Positions 35,160 through 43,419 of a stretch of DNA of 64,000 nt are shown piece after piece. Position numbers and translations under genes: made by a program. The stretch comes from Elusimicrobia bacterium CG_4_9_14_3_um_filter_62_55 (GTDB taxonomy: Bacteria > Elusimicrobiota > Elusimicrobia > UBA1565), in contig PFUL01000194.1 of assembly GCA_002790095.1 (NCBI GenBank), positions 1 through 64,000 on the forward strand, given 5' to 3'. The stretch's first letter is position 1. The number at the start of each line of letters is the position of its first letter. The notes below the pieces were generated by a model. The model saw only the letters and a program-made list of their open reading frames with translations, was not told the origin of the DNA and did not search any database.

Positions 35160-36467
35160 ATGATCAAAAAAATCTTCTCGACCGCCGCAGCCATCGCTCT
35201 TTTCTCGACCCAAAACGCGTTCGCCCAAGGCGCCGCTCAGCAGTTGACCTCGATCGGCGCGGCGGGCGCCGTCGCCGGCCGCGTCACCGCGCTTGCGCCG
35301 ACCGAGGGAGCGATCGGCCGCGTCCTCTCTTCGGGCAAGGAGGTCTACTTCAAGGACACGATCGCGACCGGGGCTCGAGGACGGCTTCAGATCATGCTCG
35401 CCGATCAGACGGTGTTCACCATCGGACCGGATTCGGAAATGCTGATCGATGAGTTCGTCTACGACCCCTTCACGGATACCGGCAAGGTCGCCGCGCAGGT
35501 CACCAAAGGCGTCTTCCGCTTCGTCACCGGGAAGATCGCCCGCAAGAAGCCCTCGGCGATGAACGTCAAGCTCCCGAACGGGACGATCGGAATCCGCGGC
35601 ACGCTGGCCGCCGGGAAAATCAACGCGGACGGGTCCAGCATCGTCGCGCTGCTGGGGCCCGGAACCGGCAACACCGCCGGTGAGCGGCCGGGGTCCGTGG
35701 ATATCACCAACGCCGGAGAAACGGTAACCTTGCTGCGGCCGGGATTCGCCACGATCATCCGGCCCGGGGCGCCTCCCACGCCTCCGTTTCAACTCTCCCC
35801 CGATCAAATGGCGCAGCTGGAACTTAAGCCGGCGGCGGAGGCCGGCGGCGGAGATCCGGACAAATCCCAAGACGACGCGAAGCGCGTCGGTCAGCTCGGC
35901 GAGACGAAGAAAGTCTCGACTATCGTCGGCGGCGAAGGAGAGGAAACCCGCAAACAAAACGATATTATCGGGTTCGCCATCCAAGAGGTCGACTTCGACG
36001 ATCCCAACATCATCAACTGGGACGCCTTCCGGGCGGCCGCGCCGACCTCCAGCAACGCGACCTATTCCGGAAACGGGACCTACACCTGCACCGGCGGCGT
36101 CTGCGGGGCGAGCGGCAGCGGCGACTGGACCGCGCACTTCGAAGTCGACTGGGTCAACAAGACGGTCGGCGGCGGCGGGACGAATTCCCATGTCGCCTTC
36201 CAGGTCAGCACGGGCGGCCCCCTCTGCCCGAGCGGCTGTTCGTCCGAATACGGCTCCAACATCGACCTCACCAACTTCTCCCAGTTGGGAGGGGACGCCC
36301 AGCTGATCCAAGGCCAGCATTACGCCGGGACGAACTCGGAATTCAACGGCTCGGGGCTGCAGTTCAACAACCAGCCGAATACCTTCACCGGAATTCTGAA
36401 ATACGTCGGCCAAGGATCGAGCGCGGATTCGACGTTGACCGGCAGCTGCTCCGGCACCTGTCCGTAA
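35160..36467 (+). CDS. Exported FecR-domain protein with C-terminal strand-rich domain, first copy
   Basis: 435 residues. Signal peptide MIKKIFSTAAAIALFSTQNAFA. FecR domain at about 35-160: GKEVYFKDTIATGARGRLQIMLADQTVFTIGP followed by VTKGVFRFVTGKIA and the IGIRGT block. A linker containing PGAPPTPPFQLSPDQMAQL leads to a C-terminal domain (about 300-435) rich in Gly, Ser and Thr with DWVNKTVGGGGTNSHVAFQV and several cysteines. That C-terminus has the look of the small barrels seen in Slam cargo, but this is an inference. GAGGATACGCC precedes the ATG. A near-identical FecR region is found in the next gene. Confidence 0.82.
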   Translation: MIKKIFSTAAAIALFSTQNAFAQGAAQQLTSIGAAGAVAGRVTALAPTEGAIGRVLSSGKEVYFKDTIATGARGRLQIMLADQTVFTIGPDSEMLIDEFVYDPFTDTGKVAAQVTKGVFRFVTGKIARKKPSAMNVKLPNGTIGIRGTLAAGKINADGSSIVALLGPGTGNTAGERPGSVDITNAGETVTLLRPGFATIIRPGAPPTPPFQLSPDQMAQLELKPAAEAGGGDPDKSQDDAKRVGQLGETKKVSTIVGGEGEETRKQNDIIGFAIQEVDFDDPNIINWDAFRAAAPTSSNATYSGNGTYTCTGGVCGASGSGDWTAHFEVDWVNKTVGGGGTNSHVAFQVSTGGPLCPSGCSSEYGSNIDLTNFSQLGGDAQLIQGQHYAGTNSEFNGSGLQFNNQPNTFTGILKYVGQGSSADSTLTGSCSGTCP

Positions 36468-36489
36468 TCTGTCCCCTGCCTCTATGATA

Positions 36490-36515
36490 GAATGGGACCC
36501 ATATGGGTCCCATTC
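36490..36515. promoter_or_regulatory. Perfect 26-bp palindrome covering the start codon of the second FecR gene
   Basis: Two 13-nt arms (GAATGGGACCCAT and its complement) meet without a spacer at 36502/36503, and TTTTTT follows directly. It therefore looks like an intrinsic terminator for the first FecR gene, but its right arm is the ATG and first four codons of the second. It could equally be an operator or hide the start codon in mRNA structure. Confidence 0.8.
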
Positions 36516-37807
36516 TTTTTTCTCTTCTCATCAGCGTTTTCCCCCGCGCCGAGGCGGCTCTCACTCAGATCGGAGCCGCCGCAGCCGTCCATGGAACCGT
36601 CTCGGCCTTGGCGCCCGAAGCCGGGCAGAAGAAGCGCGCGCTGCTCAGCGGCAAGACCGTCTACTTCAAGGACTCGGTCACGACGGGCCCGGGGGCGAAG
36701 CTGCAGATCATGCTGCTGGACCAAACGGTGTTCACGCTCGGTCCCGATTCCGAGATGAGCCTGGACGAGTTCGTCTACGACCCCTTCACCGATACCGGCA
36801 AGGTCGCCGCGCAGGTCACCAAGGGCGTCTTCCGCTTCGTGACCGGGAAGATCGCGCGCAAGAAGCCCTCGGCGATGAAGGTCAAACTTCCATCGGGAAC
36901 CATGGGAATCCGCGGAACCATCGCCGGAGGATCGATTCTTCCCGACGGCTCCGTGCTCTTGGCGCTGCTCGGCCCCGGCGCCGACAACAACGCGGGCGAA
37001 CGTCCCGGCGCCATCGACGTCACCAACGCCGGAGTCACCGTCTCGGTCAACCGCCCCGGCTTCGCGGTCATCGTCCGGCCGGGGCAGCCGCCCAGCCCCC
37101 CGTTTCAGATGACGCCGGAACAGCTCGCCCAGCTCGATACGAAGCCGAAGGCCGAGGCCGGCGCCGGCGCCGGCGAGCCCAAGGGCGCGCAGCAAGACGC
37201 CAAACAGACTGGAGATCTCGGCAACGCGAAAACGATCGCCGCCGCCGTCGGCGCGACCGTCGAGGAAAGCAACAACACCTCCGAGAACGCCGCGCAGGCG
37301 GCTCAAGACTTCGACGGGATCGTCGATGGCCAGGCCACTTGGGGCAACGCGCGGGCCGTGGACCTGACTCCGATTCCCGACGGAAAAGCCCACTACTTTT
37401 ACAACGGTCCGGGCTTCAACCTGACCCTCTGCGGCGGTGCCCAGTGCGCCGGGGACGGAAGCGCCGGAAACGCCAACTTCACGATGAACATCGATTTCAA
37501 AAACTACACCTTCGGAGGCGGAAACTCGTTTTTCTCGGTTTCAGACGACGACACGATCAATTCGACTTCGATCAGCGATACGCTCACGATCTCACAAGGA
37601 AGTTTCGCGTCCTTAAGCGGACCGGCGACGATATCCGCGACGGGAACGAACTCCACCGCTCAAATCGCCCTGCAGAACTCGGGCGGAAATCCCGCGACCT
37701 CCGCGCGGGTCAGCATCAGCTTCAGCCAAGGATCCGCGCCGAGCCAGACGACGGGTTCGGGAACCATCACCGCCCCCAGATTCAACGGGGCGGCGCTCGG
37801 GCAGTAA
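36503..37807 (+). CDS. Exported FecR-domain protein, second copy
   Basis: 434 residues; ATG 36503 is the only usable start because an in-frame stop lies 15 nt upstream. The signal peptide is short and lacks a basic n-region (MGPILFSLLISVFPRAEA). The FecR domain is close to that of the preceding gene (YFKDSVTTGPGAKLQIMLLDQTVF, VTKGVFRFVTGKIARKKPSAM, MGIRGT), showing a tandem duplication. The C-terminal domain differs more but keeps NIDFKNYTFGGGNSFF where the first has VDWVNKTVGGGGTNSH. There is no Shine-Dalgarno: the bases upstream of the ATG are the left arm of a perfect palindrome. The stop abuts the next ATG. Confidence 0.82.
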   Translation: MGPILFSLLISVFPRAEAALTQIGAAAAVHGTVSALAPEAGQKKRALLSGKTVYFKDSVTTGPGAKLQIMLLDQTVFTLGPDSEMSLDEFVYDPFTDTGKVAAQVTKGVFRFVTGKIARKKPSAMKVKLPSGTMGIRGTIAGGSILPDGSVLLALLGPGADNNAGERPGAIDVTNAGVTVSVNRPGFAVIVRPGQPPSPPFQMTPEQLAQLDTKPKAEAGAGAGEPKGAQQDAKQTGDLGNAKTIAAAVGATVEESNNTSENAAQAAQDFDGIVDGQATWGNARAVDLTPIPDGKAHYFYNGPGFNLTLCGGAQCAGDGSAGNANFTMNIDFKNYTFGGGNSFFSVSDDDTINSTSISDTLTISQGSFASLSGPATISATGTNSTAQIALQNSGGNPATSARVSISFSQGSAPSQTTGSGTITAPRFNGAALGQ

Positions 37808-38149
37808 ATGGAATTCGACGACCGCCCCTGGGGACGCTGGGAACTCCTCCATGAGGACGCCGACTGCAAGGTCAAGCGCATCGTCGTGAAGCCGGGCAAG
37901 CGCCTGAGCTATCAAACGCACGCCAAGCGCGAAGAGCATTGGACCGTCGTAAAAGGCCGCGCGCTCGTCACCCTCGACGGCGCCGACCGCGAATTTTCTC
38001 CCGGCGAGATCGTCGATATTCCGACGGGAACCGCTCACCGCGTCGCCAACCCGGGGAGCGAGGACCTAGTCTTCGTCGAGGTGCAGCTCGGGTCGTATTT
38101 CGGCGAGGACGATATCGTGAGGCTCGAAGATGACCACGGCCGGGTCTGA
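37808..38149 (+). CDS. Cupin, mannose-6-phosphate isomerase type II-like
   Basis: A 113-residue single cupin. DDRPWGRWELL at the N-terminus, KPGKRLSYQTHAKREEHWTVVKGRA (metal-binding His and Glu in H..R.E.W) and PTGTAHRVANPG match the isomerase half of bifunctional GDP-mannose pyrophosphorylase/mannose-6-phosphate isomerase enzymes. It could isomerise fructose 6-phosphate and mannose 6-phosphate, or be a stand-alone cupin of other function. The ATG follows the preceding stop with no gap, and the gene overlaps aspartate carbamoyltransferase by 20 nt, suggesting co-translation. Confidence 0.85.
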   Translation: MEFDDRPWGRWELLHEDADCKVKRIVVKPGKRLSYQTHAKREEHWTVVKGRALVTLDGADREFSPGEIVDIPTGTAHRVANPGSEDLVFVEVQLGSYFGEDDIVRLEDDHGRV

Positions 38150-39218
38150 ACCCACGCTCAAATCCCGCCGCGAACGCCGCTGGCGGGAGTTCTACGAACG
38201 CCCGCTCGACGGAAAACTTCCGATTTTTTTCCGCGACGGCCGCCTTTACGACTGCCTCTACGCGCAGCAATTCAACCGCGAAACCCTCGACCGCCTCTGC
38301 GCGCTCGCCGACCATATGCGGACGATCACGAAGGAGAAAGGCGGCGACGATTTTCTTCAATCTTTGCTTTCCCACAAGCGCGCGATGCTGTATTTTTCGC
38401 AGCCCTCGACGAGAACCTTCCTCTCGTTCGCGAGCGCCTGCCACATCCTCGGCATCCGCGTCCTTGAGATCCGGGACCTAAAGACCTCTTCGGTCGTAAA
38501 AGGGGAATCCCTCGACGACACCATCCGAACCTTTTCGAGCTATGTCGACCTGGTGATTATGCGCCACCATGAAGCGGGAGTCGTCGAACGCGCCTCCTGG
38601 GGTCTCAACGGGACTCCCCGGCCTCTTCCCGTCATCAACGCCGGCTCCGGCGCCGACCAGCACCCAACGCAAGCCCTTCTCGACATCTACACGCTCAACC
38701 GCTACCTCCCCGGAGGGCTCGACGGAAAGCGCGTGGTCATGGTCGGAGACCTTAAGCGGGGACGCACGGTCCGCTCGCTTTCGTACCTCATGAAGAACTA
38801 CTCGGGAGTTCACCTGAGCTTCGTCGCCCCGAAAGCCTTCCGGATGCAGCCCGACATCCTCGATTTCCTGGACCGGCACGCAATCGCGCATGACGAGACC
38901 GAGGACCTGCTCGCGGCGGTGGAGAAGGCCGACGCGGTCTACATGACCCGAATTCAGGATGAATACGATCAGACTGCGGGCGAGTCGAAAAGGATCGACT
39001 ACTCCCCCTACCACTTCACTGAAAAACACCTGGAAAAGCTTCCGAAAAAGGGAATCATCCTCCACCCGCTCCCCCGCCGGGAGGAGATCGCTCCCGAAAT
39101 CGACGAGGATCCCCGCGCCGTCTACTGGCGCCAGGAACGCAACGGGATGTGGATTCGCGCCGCCCTCATCGCGACCGTTTTCGGTCTCGAGGATCAAATT
39201 CTTTCGCGCTCCGCTTGA
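38130..39218 (+). CDS. pyrB: Aspartate carbamoyltransferase catalytic chain
   Basis: A 362-residue enzyme for the committed step of pyrimidine synthesis, carbamoyl phosphate plus aspartate. Carbamoyl-phosphate site: FSQPSTRTFLSF (STRTF in place of the common STRTR); GSGADQHPTQALLD with the HPTQ motif; DLKRGRTVRSL; and ILHPLPRREEIAPEID near the C-terminus. It is about 50 residues longer than the usual chain, mainly through an N-terminal extension. No pyrI, pyrC or carA/B gene is in the window. An ornithine or other transcarbamylase is less likely given HPTQ and HPLPR. Confidence 0.88.
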   Translation: MTTAGSEPTLKSRRERRWREFYERPLDGKLPIFFRDGRLYDCLYAQQFNRETLDRLCALADHMRTITKEKGGDDFLQSLLSHKRAMLYFSQPSTRTFLSFASACHILGIRVLEIRDLKTSSVVKGESLDDTIRTFSSYVDLVIMRHHEAGVVERASWGLNGTPRPLPVINAGSGADQHPTQALLDIYTLNRYLPGGLDGKRVVMVGDLKRGRTVRSLSYLMKNYSGVHLSFVAPKAFRMQPDILDFLDRHAIAHDETEDLLAAVEKADAVYMTRIQDEYDQTAGESKRIDYSPYHFTEKHLEKLPKKGIILHPLPRREEIAPEIDEDPRAVYWRQERNGMWIRAALIATVFGLEDQILSRSA

Positions 39219-39308
39219 TTTTGCCTCTCTCTCTTGCCGCCCCCCCGCCGGATTTGGGATACTCGATTGTCTTCCCTAATGGGATTTCAACTTAGCGGGA
39301 TTTCCGCC

Positions 39309-40427
39309 ATGAGGTTCGCCATTCAACACAATTCCATCCGGGTGAAGGCTCGCGTGATTTGCGCCGCGGCCGCGATCTGCACGGCGTCCCCCTTTCCCGC
39401 CGGGGCCATCCGCCCGATTCGCCCGCCCGCGCCCGAATTCCCGCGCGGATCGGCCTGGATTAATTCCACGGCCTTCACGATGAGCCGACTTCGCGATCGC
39501 CGCGTCGTTTTGATCGCGTTCATCAACAGCTACTCGCTTAACTCCGTGAGGACCCTCTCCCACTTGAACCGCTGGTGGAATCTTTACGGAATGGAAGGGC
39601 TGATGGTGATCGGAATCCACAGCCCGGACTTCGACTTCGACCGCGATCCCCTCCAGGCGACCAAGGCCATCCAAAGCGCCGGGATCAAGTTCCCCGTTCT
39701 CATCGACAACCGCAAGCTTGCGTGGAATGCCTACAGGAACGAAGGGTGGCCCGCGTATTACCTCGTCGACCACGAGGGCCGAGTCGTTCACGACCAACTG
39801 GGAGAGGGCCGCTTCGCCGAATTCGAAGAGGAAATCCTTCGCGCGCTGAACGCGTTCAACGGCTACAAGCCCCCGGAGAACTACCGGATACCGCGCGAGG
39901 CCGCGCGCGATCAATGCGCCGAAGCGACCCCGTCCTTGTTCCTCGGCGGACGGCGCGGCAAGGACGTGATGAAAATCGAGAAGAGAAGGCTTCAGGCCAT
40001 TACAAAAACCCGCGACGGAGAACTCGCCGTCATGGGCCGGTGGGTCAAAGACGCCGACGCGCTGCGCTACGCCGGAACCCAAAAGGGCTTTACCGACATG
40101 ATCCGCCTGATCTACCAGGGAGCCGAATCAGCCGCCGTGATCTCCCACTTCGGGGATAAGCCGGCGCGCGTATTCGTGAAACAAGACAATCTGTGGCTGC
40201 ACGGCGCCAACGCGAACGTCGACATTCAGTGGGATGAAGAAGACAGGAGTTTTGTTCTCATCGACAGACCCAAGCTCTTCTTTTTAACGAAGAACAAGCA
40301 GAAGGACCGGATGCACGAACTCTTTCTCTACCCGAGCGACGAGGGCGTGGCCGTTTCCGCGTTCGAATTCTCGGATCACTGCGAAATCAACTACGAAAAG
40401 CCGGGACAGGAGAAGAAGACTCCGTGA
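39309..40427 (+). CDS. Exported thioredoxin-like protein lacking the catalytic cysteines
   Basis: About 372 residues from ATG 39309, giving a signal peptide (VKARVICAAAAICTASPFPAGA). ATGs at 39234 and 39279 are alternatives. The domain at about 45-190 resembles the DipZ/NHL-type thioredoxin-like fold (VVLIAFINSYSLNSVRTLSHLNRWW, GIHSPDFDFDRD, WPAYYLVDHEGRV), but the usual C-x-x-C (typically SCINC) is SLNS here, so it cannot act as a normal thiol oxidoreductase. The C-terminal part (about 190-365) follows the DipZ-type C-terminal plan, with VMKIEKRRLQAI and GFTDMIRLIYQGAESAAVI. The stop overlaps the next gene by GTGA. Confidence 0.78.
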   Translation: MRFAIQHNSIRVKARVICAAAAICTASPFPAGAIRPIRPPAPEFPRGSAWINSTAFTMSRLRDRRVVLIAFINSYSLNSVRTLSHLNRWWNLYGMEGLMVIGIHSPDFDFDRDPLQATKAIQSAGIKFPVLIDNRKLAWNAYRNEGWPAYYLVDHEGRVVHDQLGEGRFAEFEEEILRALNAFNGYKPPENYRIPREAARDQCAEATPSLFLGGRRGKDVMKIEKRRLQAITKTRDGELAVMGRWVKDADALRYAGTQKGFTDMIRLIYQGAESAAVISHFGDKPARVFVKQDNLWLHGANANVDIQWDEEDRSFVLIDRPKLFFLTKNKQKDRMHELFLYPSDEGVAVSAFEFSDHCEINYEKPGQEKKTP

Positions 40428-41548
40428 CCGACCGCTCCCGCCCGGCCCTTCTCGACGCCTTCAGCCGCCAAAGGTTTGTCCAGTATTTTTTCTTCGCGGT
40501 TTTCCTGCTGCTGCTCTGGCAGGTACTGAAGATTCTCTCCCCGTTCTACGTCTCTTTGGTGGGTTCGGCGATCCTGGCGCTTTTGATCTACCCCGCGCAT
40601 GACTGGCTGGCCAAGCGCATGAAGGGCTACCCCAGCGCGGCGGCCGGAATCAGCACCGCCGCGGTCGTCATTGTCGTCGTTCTTCCGACCTTGCTGTTGG
40701 GCTGGATGGCGGTTCGCGAAACGGCGCGCGTCTACCCGGTGGTCCAGCGCTGGCTACAGCAATCGCCGTATCTCGCTGCGGGCCCCGATCTCTCCTTGCT
40801 TCCCACGACCTTCGTCTCCCTCTGGGAACGCGGTAGGCAGTTCATCCTCGATTGGCGCATCGACCCCCAGGGCATCTTGCTGCGCAGCCTGAGCGATTTA
40901 TCCGGTGAAATGACCGGCTTGGCGGCCGAGGCGATCAAGAATACGCTGTTTATGTTCTTCAATCTGATGGTTCTCACCTTCACGCTGTTCTTCTTCCTGC
41001 GAGACGGCGCGTTTCTCATACGGCGAGGAATCGAACTCGTCCCGATGGCGCCCGCGAACAAGAAGGCCGTGATCAACAGCCTGCAGACGACCCTCTACGC
41101 CGTCATCCGCGGAGTTCTCGTCGTTGCCTTGCTTCAAGGCGTGCTGGCCGGGGGAGGCTTCGCGCTCATCGGCGTCCCGTTCCCGGTGCTTCTGGGTCTT
41201 CTGATCATGATTCTCGCGGTGATCCCGTTCTTTGGGCCGGCCACCATCTGGGGACCGGTCTCGATCGGACTCGCCCTCAACGGCGACATGACCAAATCCC
41301 TTCTGGTTCTGGCCTGGGGGGCCCTGGTCATCAGCGTAATCGACAATTTCCTGCGTCCCTTGCTGATCAGCAAGGACGCGAAACTTCCGGTGCTTCTTCT
41401 GTTCTTCGGAATCTTCGGGGGACTTAAAGCATACGGAGCCGTGGGACTGCTGATCGGTCCCGTGATGATCGCGCTGCTGCTCGCGTTCATCAACATCTAC
41501 CGCCGGGAATACGACTGGCTGCTGAACCCGGCCCACAAGGGACAATAA
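40424..41548 (+). CDS. AI-2E family (PF01594) membrane permease
   Basis: A 374-residue polytopic protein with about eight helices: YFFFAVFLLLLWQVLKIL and ILALLIYPAHDWLAKRM at the start, and the family block IRGVLVVALLQGVLAGGGFALIGVPFPVLLGLLIMILAVIPFFGP with LRPLLISKD near the C-terminus. Members have been linked to autoinducer-2 export, sodium/proton antiport and other roles; the name is historical and the substrate unknown. It starts at a GTG in a GTGA overlap with the preceding stop. Confidence 0.88.
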   Translation: MTDRSRPALLDAFSRQRFVQYFFFAVFLLLLWQVLKILSPFYVSLVGSAILALLIYPAHDWLAKRMKGYPSAAAGISTAAVVIVVVLPTLLLGWMAVRETARVYPVVQRWLQQSPYLAAGPDLSLLPTTFVSLWERGRQFILDWRIDPQGILLRSLSDLSGEMTGLAAEAIKNTLFMFFNLMVLTFTLFFFLRDGAFLIRRGIELVPMAPANKKAVINSLQTTLYAVIRGVLVVALLQGVLAGGGFALIGVPFPVLLGLLIMILAVIPFFGPATIWGPVSIGLALNGDMTKSLLVLAWGALVISVIDNFLRPLLISKDAKLPVLLLFFGIFGGLKAYGAVGLLIGPVMIALLLAFINIYRREYDWLLNPAHKGQ

Positions 41549-41552
41549 CCTT

Positions 41553-42788
41553 ATGCCGTTTTCAGGATTCGCTCTGCATCCGGACCTCCTCAAAGGAATC
41601 GCCGAAATGGGGTTTGAAAAACCGACCCCGATCCAAGCCAAGGCCGTCCCTCTGGCGCTCGAAGGACGGGACATCCTAGGATCCGCGCAAACCGGAAGCG
41701 GGAAAACCGTCGCGTTCGCGCTTCCGACGCTGAACCGCATTCTCTCCGGAGAACGCAAGGAGCGCGGCGTTCGCGCGCTGATTCTCACGCCCACGCGCGA
41801 ACTCGCCGCGCAAATCGAGGACACCTTCAAGATGTGCGCGAGCTTCACGAAACTGAACTGCTTACTGGTGATCGGCGGAGAATCGATGGGCAACCAGATC
41901 TCGGCGATGCGCTCGGCAAAAGGCATCGACGTCCTCATCGCGACCCCGGGCCGCCTGCTCGACCACCTGCGCAATACGAAGGGATTCGATCTTCGCGGCG
42001 TCGAAACCGTCGTCCTCGACGAAGCCGACCGAATGCTCGACATGGGATTTCTTCCCGACGTCAGCCGCATCCTCGAGCGTATTCCGAAGGAACGTCAGAC
42101 CTTGATGTTCTCCGCGACCGTGCAGCCTGAGATTGAGAATCTGGTCTCGCAGTTCCTGCGCAATCCCGAGCGGATTCAAATCGATCCTCCCCGAAAGCCC
42201 GCGGAGGGCGTGATCCAGAAGATTTATCCGGTGAGCCAATCGCAGAAATACGCCCTTTTGCAGGCACTGCTCGACCGCGCGGAAGTGCGCGCCTCTTTGG
42301 TATTCACCGGAACCAAGAAACGCGCGGACATCGTCGCCGGGTCCCTGCGGACGAAGGAGATCCCCGTCGCCGTCATTCACTCCGACTTGACCCAAGCGAA
42401 GCGAAAAGCCTCGCTCGGTTCCTTCCGGGATCAGAAAGTCGAAATTCTCGTCGCGACCGACATCGCCGCGCGCGGCCTCGACATCCGCCACGTCAGCCAC
42501 GTGTTCAACTTCGACGTCCCGCTCTACGCCGAAGACTATCTCCACCGGATCGGACGGACCGCCCGCGCCTTCACGGTCGGAGACGCGATCACGTTGATGG
42601 CGTCAGACGAGAGGGCCCCGATGGAATCGATCGAGCGCTACCTGGACATGACCATCGAGCGATGCGCGCTCGAAGGATTTCCTTACGACGTCCCTCCGCG
42701 ACTGACCGCGAGCAAGCGATCTTCGGCCGTTTCGCGCTTCCGCCTGCCCCGTCGTTCTTCCCGCCGCGGGAAGAAGGGATTCTTTTGA
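41553..42788 (+). CDS. DEAD-box RNA helicase (RhlE-like)
   Basis: A 411-residue ATP-dependent RNA helicase. Motifs in order: Q motif FEKPTPIQAKAVP, I AQTGSGKT, Ia PTRELAAQ, Ib TPGRLLDHL, II VLDEADRMLDMGF, III SAT, IV SLVFTGTKKRA, V ATDIAARGLDI, VI HRIGRTARA. The C-terminus is short and basic (RSSRRGKKGFF), as in RhlE-type enzymes, for binding RNA. It probably acts in ribosome assembly or mRNA turnover. It follows the permease gene by 4 nt. Confidence 0.95.
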   Translation: MPFSGFALHPDLLKGIAEMGFEKPTPIQAKAVPLALEGRDILGSAQTGSGKTVAFALPTLNRILSGERKERGVRALILTPTRELAAQIEDTFKMCASFTKLNCLLVIGGESMGNQISAMRSAKGIDVLIATPGRLLDHLRNTKGFDLRGVETVVLDEADRMLDMGFLPDVSRILERIPKERQTLMFSATVQPEIENLVSQFLRNPERIQIDPPRKPAEGVIQKIYPVSQSQKYALLQALLDRAEVRASLVFTGTKKRADIVAGSLRTKEIPVAVIHSDLTQAKRKASLGSFRDQKVEILVATDIAARGLDIRHVSHVFNFDVPLYAEDYLHRIGRTARAFTVGDAITLMASDERAPMESIERYLDMTIERCALEGFPYDVPPRLTASKRSSAVSRFRLPRRSSRRGKKGFF

Positions 42789-42792
42789 GGCG

Positions 42793-43419
42793 ATGCGCGC
42801 GCTGCCGCTGATCGCCGCCGCCGCGTGCGCGCTCTCCTGCGCGTCCGCTTCCTCCGCCCCGCGAGAAGCGGATCCCCTGGTCGACGTCTCCGAAACGGTT
42901 CCCGGCGCCGTCTTGGATATCCGCTACGCGACGAAGGACAACTTCGCCGGACAAGTCCTCTATCCCGCTGCGCGCTGCCTGCTAAGGCGCTCGACCGCCC
43001 GTCGACTGAAACTGGTCCAGCAGGACCTCGCGGCGATCGGACTCGGACTGAAACTTTGGGACTGCTACCGCCCTCTCCACATTCAGCACAAGCTGTGGGC
43101 CATCGTTCCCGACCCGCGTTATGTCGCGGACCCCGAAAAGGGATCCCGCCACAACCGGGGCGCCGCGGTCGACGCGACCTTGGTGGACGCCTCAGGGCAG
43201 GAACTCGAGATGCCCACCGGATACGACGATTTTTCCCCCCGCGCCCACCGGGACGCGACGGATGCCGTCGCCCTCGCTCTACGCAACCGCGAGACTCTCG
43301 AAAAAGCGATGAGCGCTCAGGGCTTTATCGGTCTGCGCACCGAATGGTGGCATTTCGACGCCCCCGACTGGGCGCGCCATCCGCTGCTCGACCAGCCGCT
43401 CGACGCCCCCGTTGAATGA
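42793..43419 (+). CDS. ddpX: D-alanyl-D-alanine dipeptidase (DdpX/VanX family)
   Basis: A 208-residue exported zinc peptidase. The N-terminus is a signal peptide, perhaps a lipoprotein signal (LIAAAACALSC). Zinc ligands and catalytic residues are present: SRHNRGAAVDATL (His and Asp) and EWWHFD (Glu, His). WDCYRPLHIQ and FSPRAHRD also match the family. It hydrolyses D-Ala-D-Ala or L-Ala-D-x dipeptides in the periplasm. The next gene, overlapping by ATGA, is a dipeptide epimerase; together they suggest use of peptidoglycan-derived dipeptides, not glycopeptide resistance, since vanA/vanH-type genes are absent. Confidence 0.9.
   Translation: MRALPLIAAAACALSCASASSAPREADPLVDVSETVPGAVLDIRYATKDNFAGQVLYPAARCLLRRSTARRLKLVQQDLAAIGLGLKLWDCYRPLHIQHKLWAIVPDPRYVADPEKGSRHNRGAAVDATLVDASGQELEMPTGYDDFSPRAHRDATDAVALALRNRETLEKAMSAQGFIGLRTEWWHFDAPDWARHPLLDQPLDAPVE

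Noticed and set aside
34404..36413. 669-codon open frame antisense to the Slam-like and FecR genes
   Set aside because: It spans two well-supported genes on the other strand and encodes low-complexity Arg/Gly/Asp-rich sequence.
42793..43419. Vancomycin-resistance vanX
   Set aside because: The family match is sound, but there is no vanH, vanA or vanRS nearby; peptidoglycan dipeptide turnover is the simpler reading.
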